Shown in pieces: positions 11,050-23,821 of a stretch of 64,000 bases of DNA. The stretch lies in NCBI GenBank assembly GCA_003313425.1, contig NHZP01000004.1, forward strand, positions 2,108,001 to 2,172,000, given 5' to 3'. The position numbers were made by a program, and so were the translations under genes. The stretch is from Pseudopyrenochaeta lycopersici. Its lineage: Eukaryota > Ascomycota > Dothideomycetes > Pleosporales > Pseudopyrenochaetaceae. Numbering within the stretch: the first letter of the stretch is position 1; every line of letters begins with the position of its first letter. The notes beneath the pieces were generated by a model. That model was not told the DNA's origin, ran no database searches, and was given only the letters and a program-made list of their open reading frames with translations.

Positions 11050-12100
11050 TAGTAATAGGGACGCTAACCTCAGCGAATAGACTTTTATCCTGTAACTGTA
11101 ATAGGAAGAAACATACTTTAGCTGCCTTAACTGTGCGTTCAGGAGGGAACTGCTTGCGACACTATATAAGATAAGAATCTTTATTAAACTATGTTAGCGA
11201 CTTAATATCTATAAGCCTTAATATATAAGTATCTTCCTAGATATCTTAGAAAGCTGTGTAAATATATACTATATATATAATATTAGACTTAGCTAGATAT
11301 AGAAATAACTATATAGAAAGTTATATAACTACTTTAATACTAATATTAACTATAACTAATACTAGACAGACTAGATAATAATAACCTTTATATAATATAT
11401 GTAAGAGAACTTAGATAAAACGCTATATAAGGCTCTAGAGATTATAATTAATAAGCTAACTTTTATATAAAGAGCGCTTAGATAAGACTTTTAGAGGGAG
11501 GTCCTCCTATATACTATAGTTATCTATACGTACTAAAGATCGCCTAAGCTAGAATAAGCTATATTCTTAGAAAGGCCTATGTATAAAGTACTATTTAGTA
11601 ACTTTTACTTAGCCCTCTAAATTATAATTAATAGATAAGCTTAGTAGTATATATAAGAACTACTAGATACGTACTATATAAACTACTAATATAACTTAAA
11701 CCTATATATAAGGTATTCTATAAACTATATAAGAAGATCTAGGCTCTCTTTACTAACAAGATAATATAGGCTAACTCTCTAATAAGGATACTAAGGAGCG
11801 GCTTAAAGCTAAATAAGAAAGAAGTATTTTATCTACTATAAGGAGAGATACTAGTTATTAAACTATCTACGTATAGATTAGACGTAAGCTAGAAACTAAT
11901 ATACTAGCTTATATAAGGCTTTCTATAAGGCTACCCTACTATAAGAAGAAGTTATAGTATATATTACAGACTTTAAAAGAATATAAAGTAACGTGTTATA
12001 CTACTCGCTGGCTAACACTAGTTACTGGCCCACCTTATTAAAACAGGCGGATCTTAACACATAATAACGCGACAACTACGCAGTAAATGTACTAGTAAAT
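11050..12100 (+). pseudogene. gag-like remnant of a Copia-type element
   Basis: A plus-strand frame is open over most of this stretch except for RIP-type stops. Near 11823-11870 it encodes Tyr-substituted positions that back-convert to a knuckle-like CFxCxKExxWSxxH arrangement, seen in some fungal Copia Gag proteins from memory. Upstream is an Arg/Gln/Leu-rich helical region. No pol domain could be followed from it. The call could be wrong. Confidence 0.35.
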
Positions 12101-13253
12101 ATAGTAATAGTATTCTCTATCTCTATCTACTTAAGGTATAATTATAACCCTAAACCTTATATTTACTACAGGTTAGTAGTACTTATTACTAAGGCTAAGA
12201 AGCTTTACCTTCTACCCTTAAGTTTAAGGCTATTTTAGTAGCTATAGCTAACGCATAACCTACCTTAACCTATAAAGCCTCTTTAGCTATAATATATTAT
12301 TACTATTTATTCTTCCTACGTTATAAACGCGTGTTTAAGGTATAAAGTTTAGTATTTTCTTCTACTAAGATTATAGCTAAGTTTATAGCTAGCTAATAGC
12401 TTTTAATAAGTAAGGTAAGAGCTCTGCTTAAAAGGCTCTATAATTAATATTAAAGGAGCTTATATATAAGGTAGGCCTATTAATTAAGTTAATTAGTAGT
12501 ATAAGGCGTTTCTATTATGTAAATAGCCTTAGCTATAGGTACTATCTATTAAGGAGATAGTATATAAAGCTATACTAGGTGTTTATCTTTATAAGATTCT
12601 TATATTTTACGTGCTATAAGTAGAATTTACAGTTCTACTTTATCTAAAGCTCTAACTAAGCTTTAATAAAATAATAGACCTAGTTCTTACTAAGAGGAGG
12701 TAAAGGAGGCTGCTAGCCTTATATAGTAAGAAGGGTATCTCTTATCTAACGTACGTTAATAATATAAGGTAGAAAGCCTTATTAATTAAGCTCTAGTATC
12801 TATTAAATAAGGCTCTATTCTTTAGTAGATAATAGCTTATATTTTTATATATTAATTATTAAAGAAAGCTAGTAGCCTTAGAGGCGCTACTAAAGGAGTA
12901 ATTAGGGAACGTTAAATAGCTTTATAGCCCTGCGCACACTTTTTATCTATCTTAAATTAATTACCTAAGACGTAAGAAGGACATAACCCTCCTTTTAAGC
13001 TACCGCAGGCTATTTTTAGGTAGTTATAATTATTATTGTAGAGGCAAGCGCGTTAGTGTTAATAAGGTAGGCCGGCGACTAGTATTAGCTGGCGAGTAGT
13101 AGAACACGTTAATTTAAAAGCACCTATAAGGGTTATAAGTAATAGTAATTATACTAATATAGATTTCTATAATCTTAAGTAACTTTAGTTATCTTTAACT
13201 AAATAGCACTACTTTAAGCTTATTTATAATATACTTAAGAGATTTAAGGATAA
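12100..13253. other. AT-rich stretch without assignable content
   Basis: It is heavily RIP-like (dense TA, stops in all frames), with slightly less degraded patches near 12900-13060. I could not read a known domain on either strand. It probably consists of transposon remnants. Confidence 0.5.
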
Positions 13254-14963
13254 CGTACTTTACAAGCGAACCGTTAACACAAGCGAACTGTAGGATCTTT
13301 CTTAGTACTGCAAAACTACTACTATTAATAACACTACTACCTAATTTTATAAAATAATTATATTACGTAAAGTTTCTTAACGTGCTAGATAAGTCCTTAC
13401 GTTATATCTAGTTAATATATACTTCCTGTAGCAGCGTAGAGCTTAACTTAAAAGCTTATATATCGTATTACTATCCTTACTTTATATAGCTTCTAGAAGT
13501 ACTACAGCGTCCTATAATTACTTAACTACCTCCTTAAGTATAAGACTCTCTCTTTAAGTAATATACTTAACTTTAATATTACGCTTTTTAACTACTTTAG
13601 TATTCTAAGCCTATACACGCTTAAGTTCCTCTACTATAATTACTATTACTTACAACACTAACTTAGCACTCTTTACTATCTTTCTTATTACTACTATTAT
13701 AGGCGACGTAGATTATTACTAAAGCTTATATTATTAGCGTCTTATAGCTCTCTACTACTTCTTAATCTATTATACTATTTTAGGTGTATTAGTTACTAAG
13801 TTTATTAAGGAAGATAAGAGCTTAGATAGTAGTAGGATGTTAATTGTAATTACACCTAATCTATCTAGCACCTTCTTAGGATTAAATAGGAAAATACTAG
13901 TAGCCTAGAATGCGCTTTTTATATTACTATTACTTAGCGCTTTAGGACTAGCAGCAGCGTAGATCTAAAGAAAATTATCTATATTAATATAGTTCTAGCT
14001 ATTATAAGCTAATATCTCTACCCTTTAATAATAGCGCTGCTTAAATAAACTAAAGTAGGTAACATCTAATAGTTATAGAATATATAAAGAATATAAAGGC
14101 AGCTATAATAAGATAATATTATTATTCCTTACGTACGTTTTAATTAGTTCTAAATAGTAGCTGCTATATCTATCTATAATAAGGAGTTATTTAGTGCCTT
14201 TAGTGTGTTACTTTATATAAGGATTAAACACTTCTATAAGCTATAGATAGCCTAGTCTATTATTAGACTATCTAGTTTCGCTATAGGTAATTACTTAGTT
14301 ATCTAGAATACCTGCATCCTTATTAAACTAGATATTCTAGAACACCTTCTCTTTAGTAATAACTATAGCTAGTATACGGCGTTTAGTAATATTAATATAT
14401 TTAATAATAGTTATCTAGTCTTAATTGCTAGGCTGTATATAGTATTAGGGGCTATCTGCTGCCGTTATAACTTTAGCTATACTAATGTTACCTCTTAGGA
14501 AGCTAATCTTATCTATGTTATAGATATTATTATCTTATATACTATACTTATTAGCTACGTTTCTAAAGAGCTAAAAATGTTTATTAATTACCTTAAGATC
14601 CTCCTGTTTTACTCTTTAATAGTTATATTTTCTGCTCTGTATAATTTATACTTTAGGAGTATATTAAACGTAGTTAGTAACCTAATTTTTGCTAACTAGC
14701 TGCTTGCCCTGCAGTCGACGTAGTATATTTGCAGTATCTTTAACTATCTACTTGCGAGGGGGATATCTACAGGTAGTAAGGTCTAATATCTACCTAGTTA
14801 GTGTCTGTTCTTTATCGTTATTAAGGTTTCTACTGTTTACGATAGTTTCAGCGCGCGGCGCGCGACCGTGTAGGCGCTGTTAGAGTGTGTTGTAGTTTAC
14901 GCGATATATAGACGACGCCTTATAGGTGCTTAAGATTTAATTATTTCTTAACGCGTTAATAGC

Positions 14964-15359
14964 TGTTGCAAACAACGCGCTGTGACCTGGGGTACGGTAG
15001 GCTCACGTGCGCGCTGACGTAGGAGCTTACCCTGGAGAGACACGTCTTTTGTGTGCATTCAAGGGCCGCGCTCACGTATGCGCTCACGTGCGCGCTCACG
15101 TGCACGCTCACGTGCAAGCTGATGGGCAAGCTCACGCAGGAGACACCAGAAAGTAGACTCACGTGCGCGATCACGTGCGCGACGCGCTCGCGCACGCGTA
15201 CACGCTGCTCACGCTCCTACCGTATAATGGCCCTTGTAATAGGCCGTGCTCAGCTCTCCTTTATATAGCTGGCTCTCCTAAAGCCTCCTAGATAAAACAG
15301 TAGTCCATCTCATAGATTACCTGGGTAACTGTTGCCAAGCTCTCCCTTTTTCCTCTACA
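14964..15359 (+). repeat. solo LTR R-a (396 bp)
   Basis: It begins TGTTGCAAACAACGCG and ends CCTCTACA, with perfect duplication ATAGC (14959-14963 and 15360-15364). It is GC-rich and almost unmutated. It contains six 12-bp units (15070-15141). Short frames inside it are by-products of its composition. Strand is relative to R-b only, because the parent element is not seen. Confidence 0.85.
15070..15141. repeat. 12-bp tandem repeat GCTCACGTGCNN
   Basis: Six adjacent units, four perfect or nearly so, most with the palindrome CACGTG. Further scattered CACGTG copies lie nearby. The second solo LTR of the family has fewer units here, so the array has expanded or contracted. Confidence 0.85.
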
Positions 15360-15523
15360 ATAGCATATAAAATCCGTCCCTCTCGTTCTAAAGCTATAGT
15401 TTTTGAATTTTAAGGCATAGTGCTGGTTAGGATTGCGAAATGTAGACTGTTGGTGGGGTACCAAGAAAGATCCTACGGTTCGCTTGTGTTAACGGTTCGC
15501 TTGTAAAGTACGTTATACCTAAC

Positions 15524-15876
15524 TGTAGAGGAAAAAGGGAGAGCTTGGTAACAGTTACCTAGGTAATCTATGAGATGGACTACTGTTTTATCTAGGAGGC
15601 TTAAGGAGAGCCAGCTATATAGGAGAGCTGAGCACGGCCTATTACAGGGGCTATCATACGGTAGGAGCGTGAGCAGCGTGTACGCGTGCGTGAGCGCGTA
15701 CGTGATCGCGCACGTGATTGCGCACGTGAGTCTACCTTCAGGTGTCTCCTGCGTGAGCTTGCACGTGAGCGCGCCCGTGAATGCACACATAAGTACGTGT
15801 CTCTCCAGGGTAAGCTCCCACGTCAGAGCGCACGTGAGCCTACCGTACCCCAGGTCACAGCGCGTTGTTTGCAACA
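15524..15876 (-). repeat. solo LTR R-b (353 bp), inverted relative to R-a
   Basis: Its reverse complement begins TGTTGCAAACAACGCG and ends CCTCTACA. Perfect duplication CTAAC flanks it (15519-15523 and 15877-15881). It is about 40 bp shorter than R-a because of fewer 12-bp units. Confidence 0.85.
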
Positions 15877-15893
15877 CTAACTTACTAAGCTAT

Positions 15894-16221
15894 TGTGCCG
15901 ATGCACTTGGTGACGTAGTTACCGAGGGCATCTCAGCTAGGATTAGGTAGGCTTGGCCGGGAAATCCGGGTATAAAGGTAGATAGATAGGACCTCCTTAG
16001 GAGGCATCGAATCCACTAAGTATCGCCCACGCTGTACTGTCAAGTCCTGCTTCAACAGAGTCTCAATCATTCAATTCACCGTTACCTATCTACCCTTGTC
16101 TACCTCGTTACCCGTCCCCGCACCTCACTATATCAACTAACACGAGATGCTTAGTTACTTCTACTGCGCGCAAGGCTACTATTAAAAGGGAGAAGTTAGC
16201 TAAGGCCTCTGTTCCTGCATA
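15894..16221 (+). repeat. X 5' LTR
   Basis: It begins TGTGCCGATGCACTTGG and ends TTCCTGCATA (CA to TA). The outer part is nearly unmutated. From about 16130, next to the internal region, TpA changes accumulate. Confidence 0.88.
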
Positions 16222-16243
16222 AATTAGCGAAGCCTAAGGGGCT
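16222..16243 (+). promoter_or_regulatory. primer-binding-like segment of X
   Basis: TAGCGAAGCCTAAGGGGC starts 2-3 bases after the LTR and is shared with U1. It supports reading this LTR as the 5' LTR. Confidence 0.55.
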
Positions 16244-16499
16244 AAATTTTATTAACTTCTTAGTGCAACCTTAAGATCCCCTAAGCTACTACTATTAGAA
16301 AATAATAGAAAGGGGTAAAAATAACTTTAAGACTAATCTAGATAGGTAATTTTTAAGCTTTAAGTAAGGCTTACTAGTAGCTTTTTATTTAAGATACGTA
16401 TAATAGTATGTATAAAAAGGGCATATAGTTAGTTATTAGTTATTAGCTAGTTATTAGTAATTAAGTAAGTAAGAAATTAGTTATTAGACAGGAACTAAC

Positions 16500-18900
16500 G
16501 AAGGATTAAAGCTGTTAAGTTTAAGTTTAAGGTATTAAGTATTAAGGAGAAAAACGCTAAGTTTTATAGATAATTAATTAAATAAAATATAAAATATAAA
16601 ACACTTAGTAAACTAAGAATCTAAGTTTAAATATTAACTAGTAAGTTAACCTATAAGGAATTTCTATCTAAACTTAGTTACTACAGAGAAACTCTATAAA
16701 TAGCTATTAAGATATTAGATAAGGAGGAGCACTTGCTAGCTACCCTTACGCCTGCGCCTAAGCAAGCTAGTAATAATAAGATAAAAGACATTAAGACTCT
16801 AAGTTAAATAAGAAAAGAATAGATAATAGACATACTAACTACCCTAAATATAAGCAGGAGAAATATATTACTGCCTATAAGGCACAGCACTAGCCTAGTA
16901 TTTAACAGAACTAACGTAACTAAGTTCCTTAAGAGCTATAATTGCCGCGCAGAAAATAGAGGTCTTAATTAAGAGGAGAGACTCTACGTACTTCCTAACT
17001 TCTATAATAATAAATATAGTAACTTTATTAAAAGATTTCTTAAGTTTAAAGAGAGAGATTAGGAAGGCCTTTAAGAGCTTATTAAGGAATACTAGAAAGA
17101 TAAAGATAAAAGTACTAAAATAAAAACACGTGCGTACTTTAAAGATTATATTACTTAATTAGTACTATAGTTCTTTAGCTTACTTAGCTATTACGCTAAC
17201 TTCCTTATTTATATAGAAGCTTATATTAAGTTAAGAAATATATCTAAGAAAGAAAAAGGCTACCTATTCTACTAAGGCCTACTTACTAAGGACAGAAAAG
17301 ATATACTTATTAGGATACCTAATAGCCTAGAAGAATAGTAGTTAGAAACCTACTATATAGAAAGTATCTATAAGTTTATAAAGAAGATATACTAGTAAAA
17401 AGAGGAATTAAAGGAGGTAGCTGCTATAGAATAATAACTACTTAGTTAATATAATACTATCCTACGTAAAACCTCCTTTTTAGCTTTAGAAGAGGTAAGA
17501 AAGGTAGTTAAAAAGAAGAAAAGGCCTTAACTACTTAAGGTTAATAATAAAGTAATAGATCTTATATAAGCCTTTAAAGACGTTAGAATTAATATTACTA
17601 AGTTAACTAAGGTTATAAACTAAAATAAAGCTATTATAAAAGCCCTCTAGTCTCTCGTAAATTACGCATACTTCCTTAATTATATAGTATAATAATAAGT
17701 ACTATTATAACTACGCTAATAGATATATTATAATTAAAATAATAAAAGTTATATAACTAATACACCTCTAAATATTAATTAGAGATAAGGCTCTACGTAA
17801 GTATAAGGGCGAGAATAACACCTTATATATAATATATGTAGCTTAGTAGCTTATCTAGTTTAAGATTATAATACATACTAGAAGCTTATCTTATTAGGCT
17901 AGGTATCTACTTTCTTTATAAAGGAAGATAACCGCAGGATCTATTATTTTAGACTATTATATAAAAAGCTTAGAGAAATTACTAGGTCTATTCTACTAAG
18001 CTTTTAGCTTAACTAGCTAAAAAAGAAGGTTATAGAATTCTTTAAAGTACCTAAGGATATGCTAGACTAGCTAGCTTTAGTAGTAAGACTAGATATATTT
18101 AGAGGAACAGACTTACGCGCAGGAGTAAGGAACCTAGGATAAAGTTAATAATAAGAGAACCTAGCAGCTAATAGTATTACAGAAATCCTAAGCGCAGGAA
18201 CTAAGATAGATATAGAAGATAAGTTTTATAACTTCTAGGAAAATTATATACTTAACTAGTAATATTATAGCTTAGTTATAAGCCTTAATTACGTAGATAG
18301 TAATATTATTATTATAGGGGCGTTTCCTAAGGACCTCCTAGAAACTATAGAAGTCTATATAGCTAGTTAAAAAGTAATACTAAGTAAAGATAAAACTCTA
18401 GAATAAGTTTACTAAAGTAAAGTATAAAAGCTTACGCAGCTATAAAAGATTTAAGCTAGATAACTACTAGAGAACTAAAATAAAGAGCTAAGCTAATTTA
18501 TAGAGAAAGAGCTAACTGCTTTAGCTACGCCTACTTTAAGATAAAGATATAAGGGTAATAAGATTATATATAATATAAGATCTGTAGGCGTGCTTATTAT
18601 AACGCTATATAGAGGAGTAATAATTACTACTAAGCTGCTACCCTATTAGATACTAGATTACCTTAAGCTACCTATTAATTACGCGTTTTAAGGTAAAGAA
18701 AAGAAGGTTTAATTCTAAGAGACTTATAATAAAGAATAAAGGCTAGAAATCTACTAACTATCTAAGATTATATTAGCTATCTTAAAGTAAGAAGTATAAG
18801 GATTAACTATAAGAGACTTACTTAGGCAGAATAATATTAAAGGCTAAGTTAGAAAGCTCCTTTAAGAAGAAGAAGGAACTAAGAAACGTCTTATAGAAGT
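16500..18900 (+). pseudogene. X gag region
   Basis: A plus-strand frame with RIP-type stops covers most of the region. It is Lys/Glu/Leu-rich and helical, as in Gag, and lies between the leader and protease. No zinc knuckle could be read with certainty. Assignment rests mainly on position. Confidence 0.5.
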
Positions 18901-18949
18901 AAACGTAATAGTTTTAGTAAGCTAGCTAATTAGGAGCTACCTTAGGTGC

Positions 18950-21900
18950 GCTAAGTTTAACCTAGGAAGCCCTATAATTAGCTAGAACTATATAAACCCT
19001 AATATACGTAAGGAACCTAAACTCTAGGTATTAAAATACAACGTAATTATAACTATACATAACGCGCAGTAGTAATATATTATTAATAGTAAATCTAACA
19101 CCTAGATTAATAGGGATAAGGTTATAGTAAAGAGGGTAGCTATATAGGAAAGGCTTAGAGGAATAAAACTAATATATTATAACCTTCCTATTTGTTAGGT
19201 ATTATTTAACAGGAACGCTATTAAATGCTTTATTAACATAGGTTTATAAATAAACCTCTTAAGATTAAGTATAGTATAAGCTTTAAGCATTATCTATAAG
19301 GCTATAGAGTAACGCCCTAGATAGATAAATAGGATTATAAGTATAATAGGAGATACTAACGCCTTTATTAGTATAGCTTAAGACGTCCTAGTTAAAGTAG
19401 GGGAGGTTATTATAAGAACGCACTTCTAAATAATAGCTAATCTAATAAGGTTAGCTATCTTTAGTAATCCCTAGTATTTTATAGTAAAGTTAGCTATCTA
19501 GTATAACGTGTATAGTTAGGTTACGTATTAAATAATCTCTAAGGATAGAATAAGGAACGTAGTCTTCCTAGTATTAGATCTAATACCTTTTTACCTAAGT
19601 ATAGTAGTAGTATATTCTAATAACTTAGAAAACTAGATGCGAGCGTATAGATAGGGGAAGTGCGTTTATATACTAACATTAACACCCTAGAAAATAAGGA
19701 TATTAGTAATATTACTTAAGCTAAGTATTACTAGGAAGTCTATCTTATTAATAATAAGTTAGATTTTAAAGACTTTTTATACTTATTTACTATATAAGAT
19801 AGAAGTAAGTTATAAGTATAAAAAGACTATACTATGTTATAACTTATCTTATTAAACGTAATAGCTAGTCTAGAAGTAAGCCTTAAAAGTATTATATGCG
19901 AACTAAACTACTAAACTTAGAGCTAGTAAAGATAGTAGTTATAAGTTAATATAATATATAAGAAGGTAGCAGACAAAGTAAGGCTAATTAATAAGCTGCG
20001 CCCCCTAGAACTAATAGAATTTAAAAGGGAAGACTAGCTCAAAATCGCAGTTAAGAACTAGTTACTTTACTTAAGCTTAAAGGGACCTAGCCTAGAACCT
20101 TCTAATTATCTCTTTAAATAATAATACGCGGATTTTCTATAAGAGTCTTACCTTACTTCTAAATAAATAAACTAACTAAAGCTTAGATCTCTGCAGGCCT
20201 AAGAAAAGCAGTTAATACTAGATATATTAATAAATTAAGAAGTAGTAATAGCCTTTACCTTTACTAAATTAGGAAGGATTAGTAAAAATATATACTTACT
20301 ATATAAGATAAAAATAATACTTTATAAAGTATAGTAAGTTAAGTCTTTTCCTATACTAAGAGGGATTAAGGAAGAAGTAGTAGTAATATTTTAAGAAAGA
20401 ATTAACTAAGGAACCTTTAAATAGTATAATAGTTAGTATAGGAACTTATAGTTCCTAGTTACTAAGAAAGATAAGAAGTACTAGCTTATTAATAACGCGG
20501 TTTATATAAATAAGGTTTTAATATAAGATATAAATCTCCTACTAACAGCTAATAAATTCTTAGAATAATTTACTAGATATAAGATCCTCTCTCTTATAGA
20601 TCTATTTTTAAGATATAATTAAATTATACTTTACTCTAATAGTAGAGATATAACTATATTCTAGACGCTAATTAGGTTATTAAGATTATATATAATAGTT
20701 TAAGGAGCTATAAACTTAGTTAGTACTTTTTAGTAGATAATAATAAAAATCCTAATTAGATATTAGCCTTATACTATACTATTCTTAGATAATATTATAT
20801 ATAGTAGCTTAAAATTAACGTATAATAATAAAGAAGTATTACTAGGAGTTTAAAAATACGTACTAGAATATATCTAATAGCTAGACTAAGTACTTACTAA
20901 TATTAAAAAAGCTAAGGCTATAGTCTTAGAAATAAAGTGTTACTAAGGAATAGACAGGCTAGGTATTATTAGATATAAAGTAGGTACTAAAGGAAAGCAC
21001 CTAGATTACTAGAAAGTAGCTAAAATTTAAGAATAGCCTAAATATAGGAACGTAAAGGAAGTGCAGATATTCCTTAGAATATATATCTATTATTATATCT
21101 AGGTACTAAGTTTTACTATTTAAGTAAAACTATTATTTACCTTTTTATAAAATAAAATAGAATAGGTATAAGAATTACTATAATAAGAAGTAATATAAGA
21201 TCTAAAAGATAAAATTACTAATACGCCTATATTAGCTAGCCTAGATTATAAATATAGGTAGAGATTCTACCTTAGGGTTAATAAAAGTAAAGAAGGTATA
21301 AAAGCTATACTTAAATAGGAAGGTAAGAATAAGAAGTATTATCTTTATTAGTTTAAAAGTATAATATAGTTATAAGCTAAAAGTTAGTAGTATTTAACTA
21401 AGCTTAAATATAGGGTAGTGCTTTAGGCACTAAAGAAATTCAGAACTTAGCTATATAGGCAGAACTTTATAATTAAGACAGACGCGTAGACGTTAATTAC
21501 GCAGCTAAACTAATTATTAGCTAAGATACTAGGATCTATTATAAATAGATAGATAGCTGCAATTCTTATATAAAAATTTAATATTAAGCACGTGCTTAGT
21601 AAAAAGCACGTAGTAGCTAATATATTATTATAGTACCTAAAACCTAATAGATAAGAACTACTAGATTAGATAAAGAATAATTTAGAGGAATATATTAAAT
21701 ACCTAATTAGCGTAATAGATAAGGCGCTACTTATTTAAGAATAGGCCTTAAAGAATAAATACTTAAATACTTTAGAGGAAATTACCTAATTCCTCTTATT
21801 ACTAAAACTTCTACTTAATCTTATAAAGAAGGAACTTTAGGTATAGAAAAAGAAAGCTATAAACTTCTTTATTAGAAATAGCTATCTATTTAGAAAAATA

Positions 21901-23380
21901 TTATAAAATATTATAGTTTATAAAGTAGTTAATAACTTTAACTTATAAGTAGTAGCTATAAGTAATATCTATAAAGTTATTAGATATTAAGGCGTTACAG
22001 GCGTGTATAGTATAATAGTATAAAAGTATTAGTAGAAAAGTATATATAGTAATATTAAGCTTTAAATATTAGCTTATAAAGAATACTAACTAAGATCTTC
22101 TAAGCGTATAGTAGATATACTTACTAATACTTATAGTTACGCGCTATAGGAAATAATTATAATTAACGTAGTATATATACTAGAGTAAAATAGAAAGAGA
22201 TTTCTAGTCCTTGCTAGGGAATACCTCTCTAGATAAGTTAAAGGTTACGCAATCTCTAATAATAAGTCTTTAACTATTATAAAGTTTATCTATAAAGAAA
22301 TTATATATAAGTAGAGTATAATAAAGAAATTAATAGTAGATAGAGGACCTAATTTTACTAAAGTTATTATAGCCCTTGCTAAGATATACAAGATTAGGCG
22401 CGTCTAATTATTAGCTTATAACCCTTAAGTAATAGGTAAAGTTAAAAGTAGTTATAAACTAATTATAAATACGCTTACTAAGTTACTAGGATTATAGGTT
22501 ATAAATCTCCTAGCTATATTATTAGCAGACAGGATATTAATCTAGGAATAAACTAGATATTTAGCCTTCTAACTTATTACTAGACAAAACCTAGTCCTAC
22601 TAATTAAGCTAGCCTTACTAACCTAGCAGACACTTCTCTTCTACTAAATCTATAATAAAGAATATCTTCTTATAGTACGAGTAATATAGATTAACCTTAA
22701 AGACTAGCTTATTAAAGAGGCAGTCGTAAAAACTAAGTAAATACGTGCAGCAAAAAAAGAATACTAGGACAATTATAAAGAAATTAAATAATAAGAGATA
22801 AAAGATAGAGACTTAGTCTTACTATAAGATTTAATATATAAGATTAATATATCTAGGTTAAGAAAGCTAACTATAAGATAGTTAGGTCTATATTAAATCT
22901 TAGAAGTATTTAAAGATTAAGGTACTTATAGACTTAAAGACCTTAATAGATTAAGGTTTACCTACACTACGCTAGGTTATTATTTAAAGCTATTTATCTA
23001 GAGAGACTTATTAAATATAGCTACTAAAGACTAAAGAAGAATAAAATTATAAGAACTATTATTATAGGAAGAGGTACACCTCTTTTAAGAGCTACTAGCT
23101 TAGTTTAACTAGTCTTAAGATAAACTAAGCAACAACAAGCCTAAAGTAGAGAGAAGTCGCCTGCAAAACCTTAAATCTAGAAAATTAGTTAATTAAGACC
23201 TAGTTATAATATTAGATATAGTAACCTACCTAAACTATATATTAGTCTAAGTTATACTAAGGAGGTTAATAATAATAAAGAAAGAGGCGTATTCTAAAGA
23301 ATTTATAGATTCTAAATCTAATATAACGTCTAAAGATAAACTATTATAGGCTAAAGGATAGCTAAAAGTTTCTAAGTAAG
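18950..23380 (+). pseudogene. X pol: protease, RT, RNase H, integrase
   Basis: Around 19200 the frame reads a retropepsin-like region (CFINIGLQINLL, where the family has DTGSxxNLL). RT follows, with FLVTKKDKKYRLINNAVYIN near 20450, then SLIDLFLRYNQ, and the active site read as FLDN near 20780-20795. RNase H is at about 21230-21620. In integrase, LIVDRGPNF near 22330 gives the second catalytic Asp, followed by a Glu-containing helix. A long charged tail reaches 23380, where Y interrupts. Stops are almost all TAG/TAA. Confidence 0.82.
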
Positions 23381-23387
23381 AGAGGGG

Positions 23388-23821
23388 TGTAAAGAATCTT
23401 AAAAGCTATTAGTAAGAATAACTAATAAGATTATAAGGTTAGTTCTCTAGGATAGAGTAAGAGACTAGATAAAAGAGGGTTTAATACTAAGATAGTAAGA
23501 GGGTGCTTCTATAAAGAGTACTAAGAGTTAAGAATAATTAGTATTACTATTACTATACTATAGAGTATAATATTAAGTTAAATATAATAAGCTATAAGAG
23601 TTTATTATAATAATCTATATATATAAGGAGTCTTATAAGACTATACTACTCTTATAGAGTCTTATATAGAGACTAGATATTAGAGTATAAGATCCTTAAG
23701 ACTATAAGACTTATAATAAGTTACGTATTCTTTTCTTAATATAGCCTTATACCTAGCGCACGTACTAGGCTGCAGGGCTCCTTAAGGCGGTTATCCCTTA
23801 GTATATTCTTAAGTTATAACA
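23388..23821 (-). repeat. Y 3' LTR
   Basis: On the plus strand it begins TGTAAAGAATCTT and ends AAGTTATAACA. It has 434 bp like its partner. The C-rich run ATCCCCCTCCTC after it is the purine tract of the minus-strand element (23823-23836). Confidence 0.9.

Larger units (their letters stand above)
13254..15516. mobile_element. DNA transposon candidate with about 60-bp terminal inverted repeats
   Basis: The left end (13254-13313) and the right end (15460-15516) are inverted copies. Each contains ATAACGTACTTTACAAGCG at the outer edge and two direct copies of ACAAGCGAAC about 15 bp apart. The span is 2263 bp, or about 1862 bp without the solo LTR inside it. The interior is RIP-mutated. One plus-strand frame is open for about 180 codons near 14150-14700, but I cannot tell whether it or the minus strand was coding, and no transposase motif is clear. 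No flanking duplication is obvious. Confidence 0.55.

Noticed and set aside
14966..15873. Large palindrome formed by an inversion or hairpin-ended element
   Set aside because: Each arm has its own perfect 5-bp target duplication (ATAGC and CTAAC) and TG..CA ends, so two independent solo LTR insertions explain it better.
14689..15950. Several overlapping open frames of 60-134 codons on both strands
   Set aside because: They lie in the GC-rich R LTRs and their 12-bp repeats. They are low-complexity (Arg/Ser/Cys/His-rich) and appear in several frames at once.
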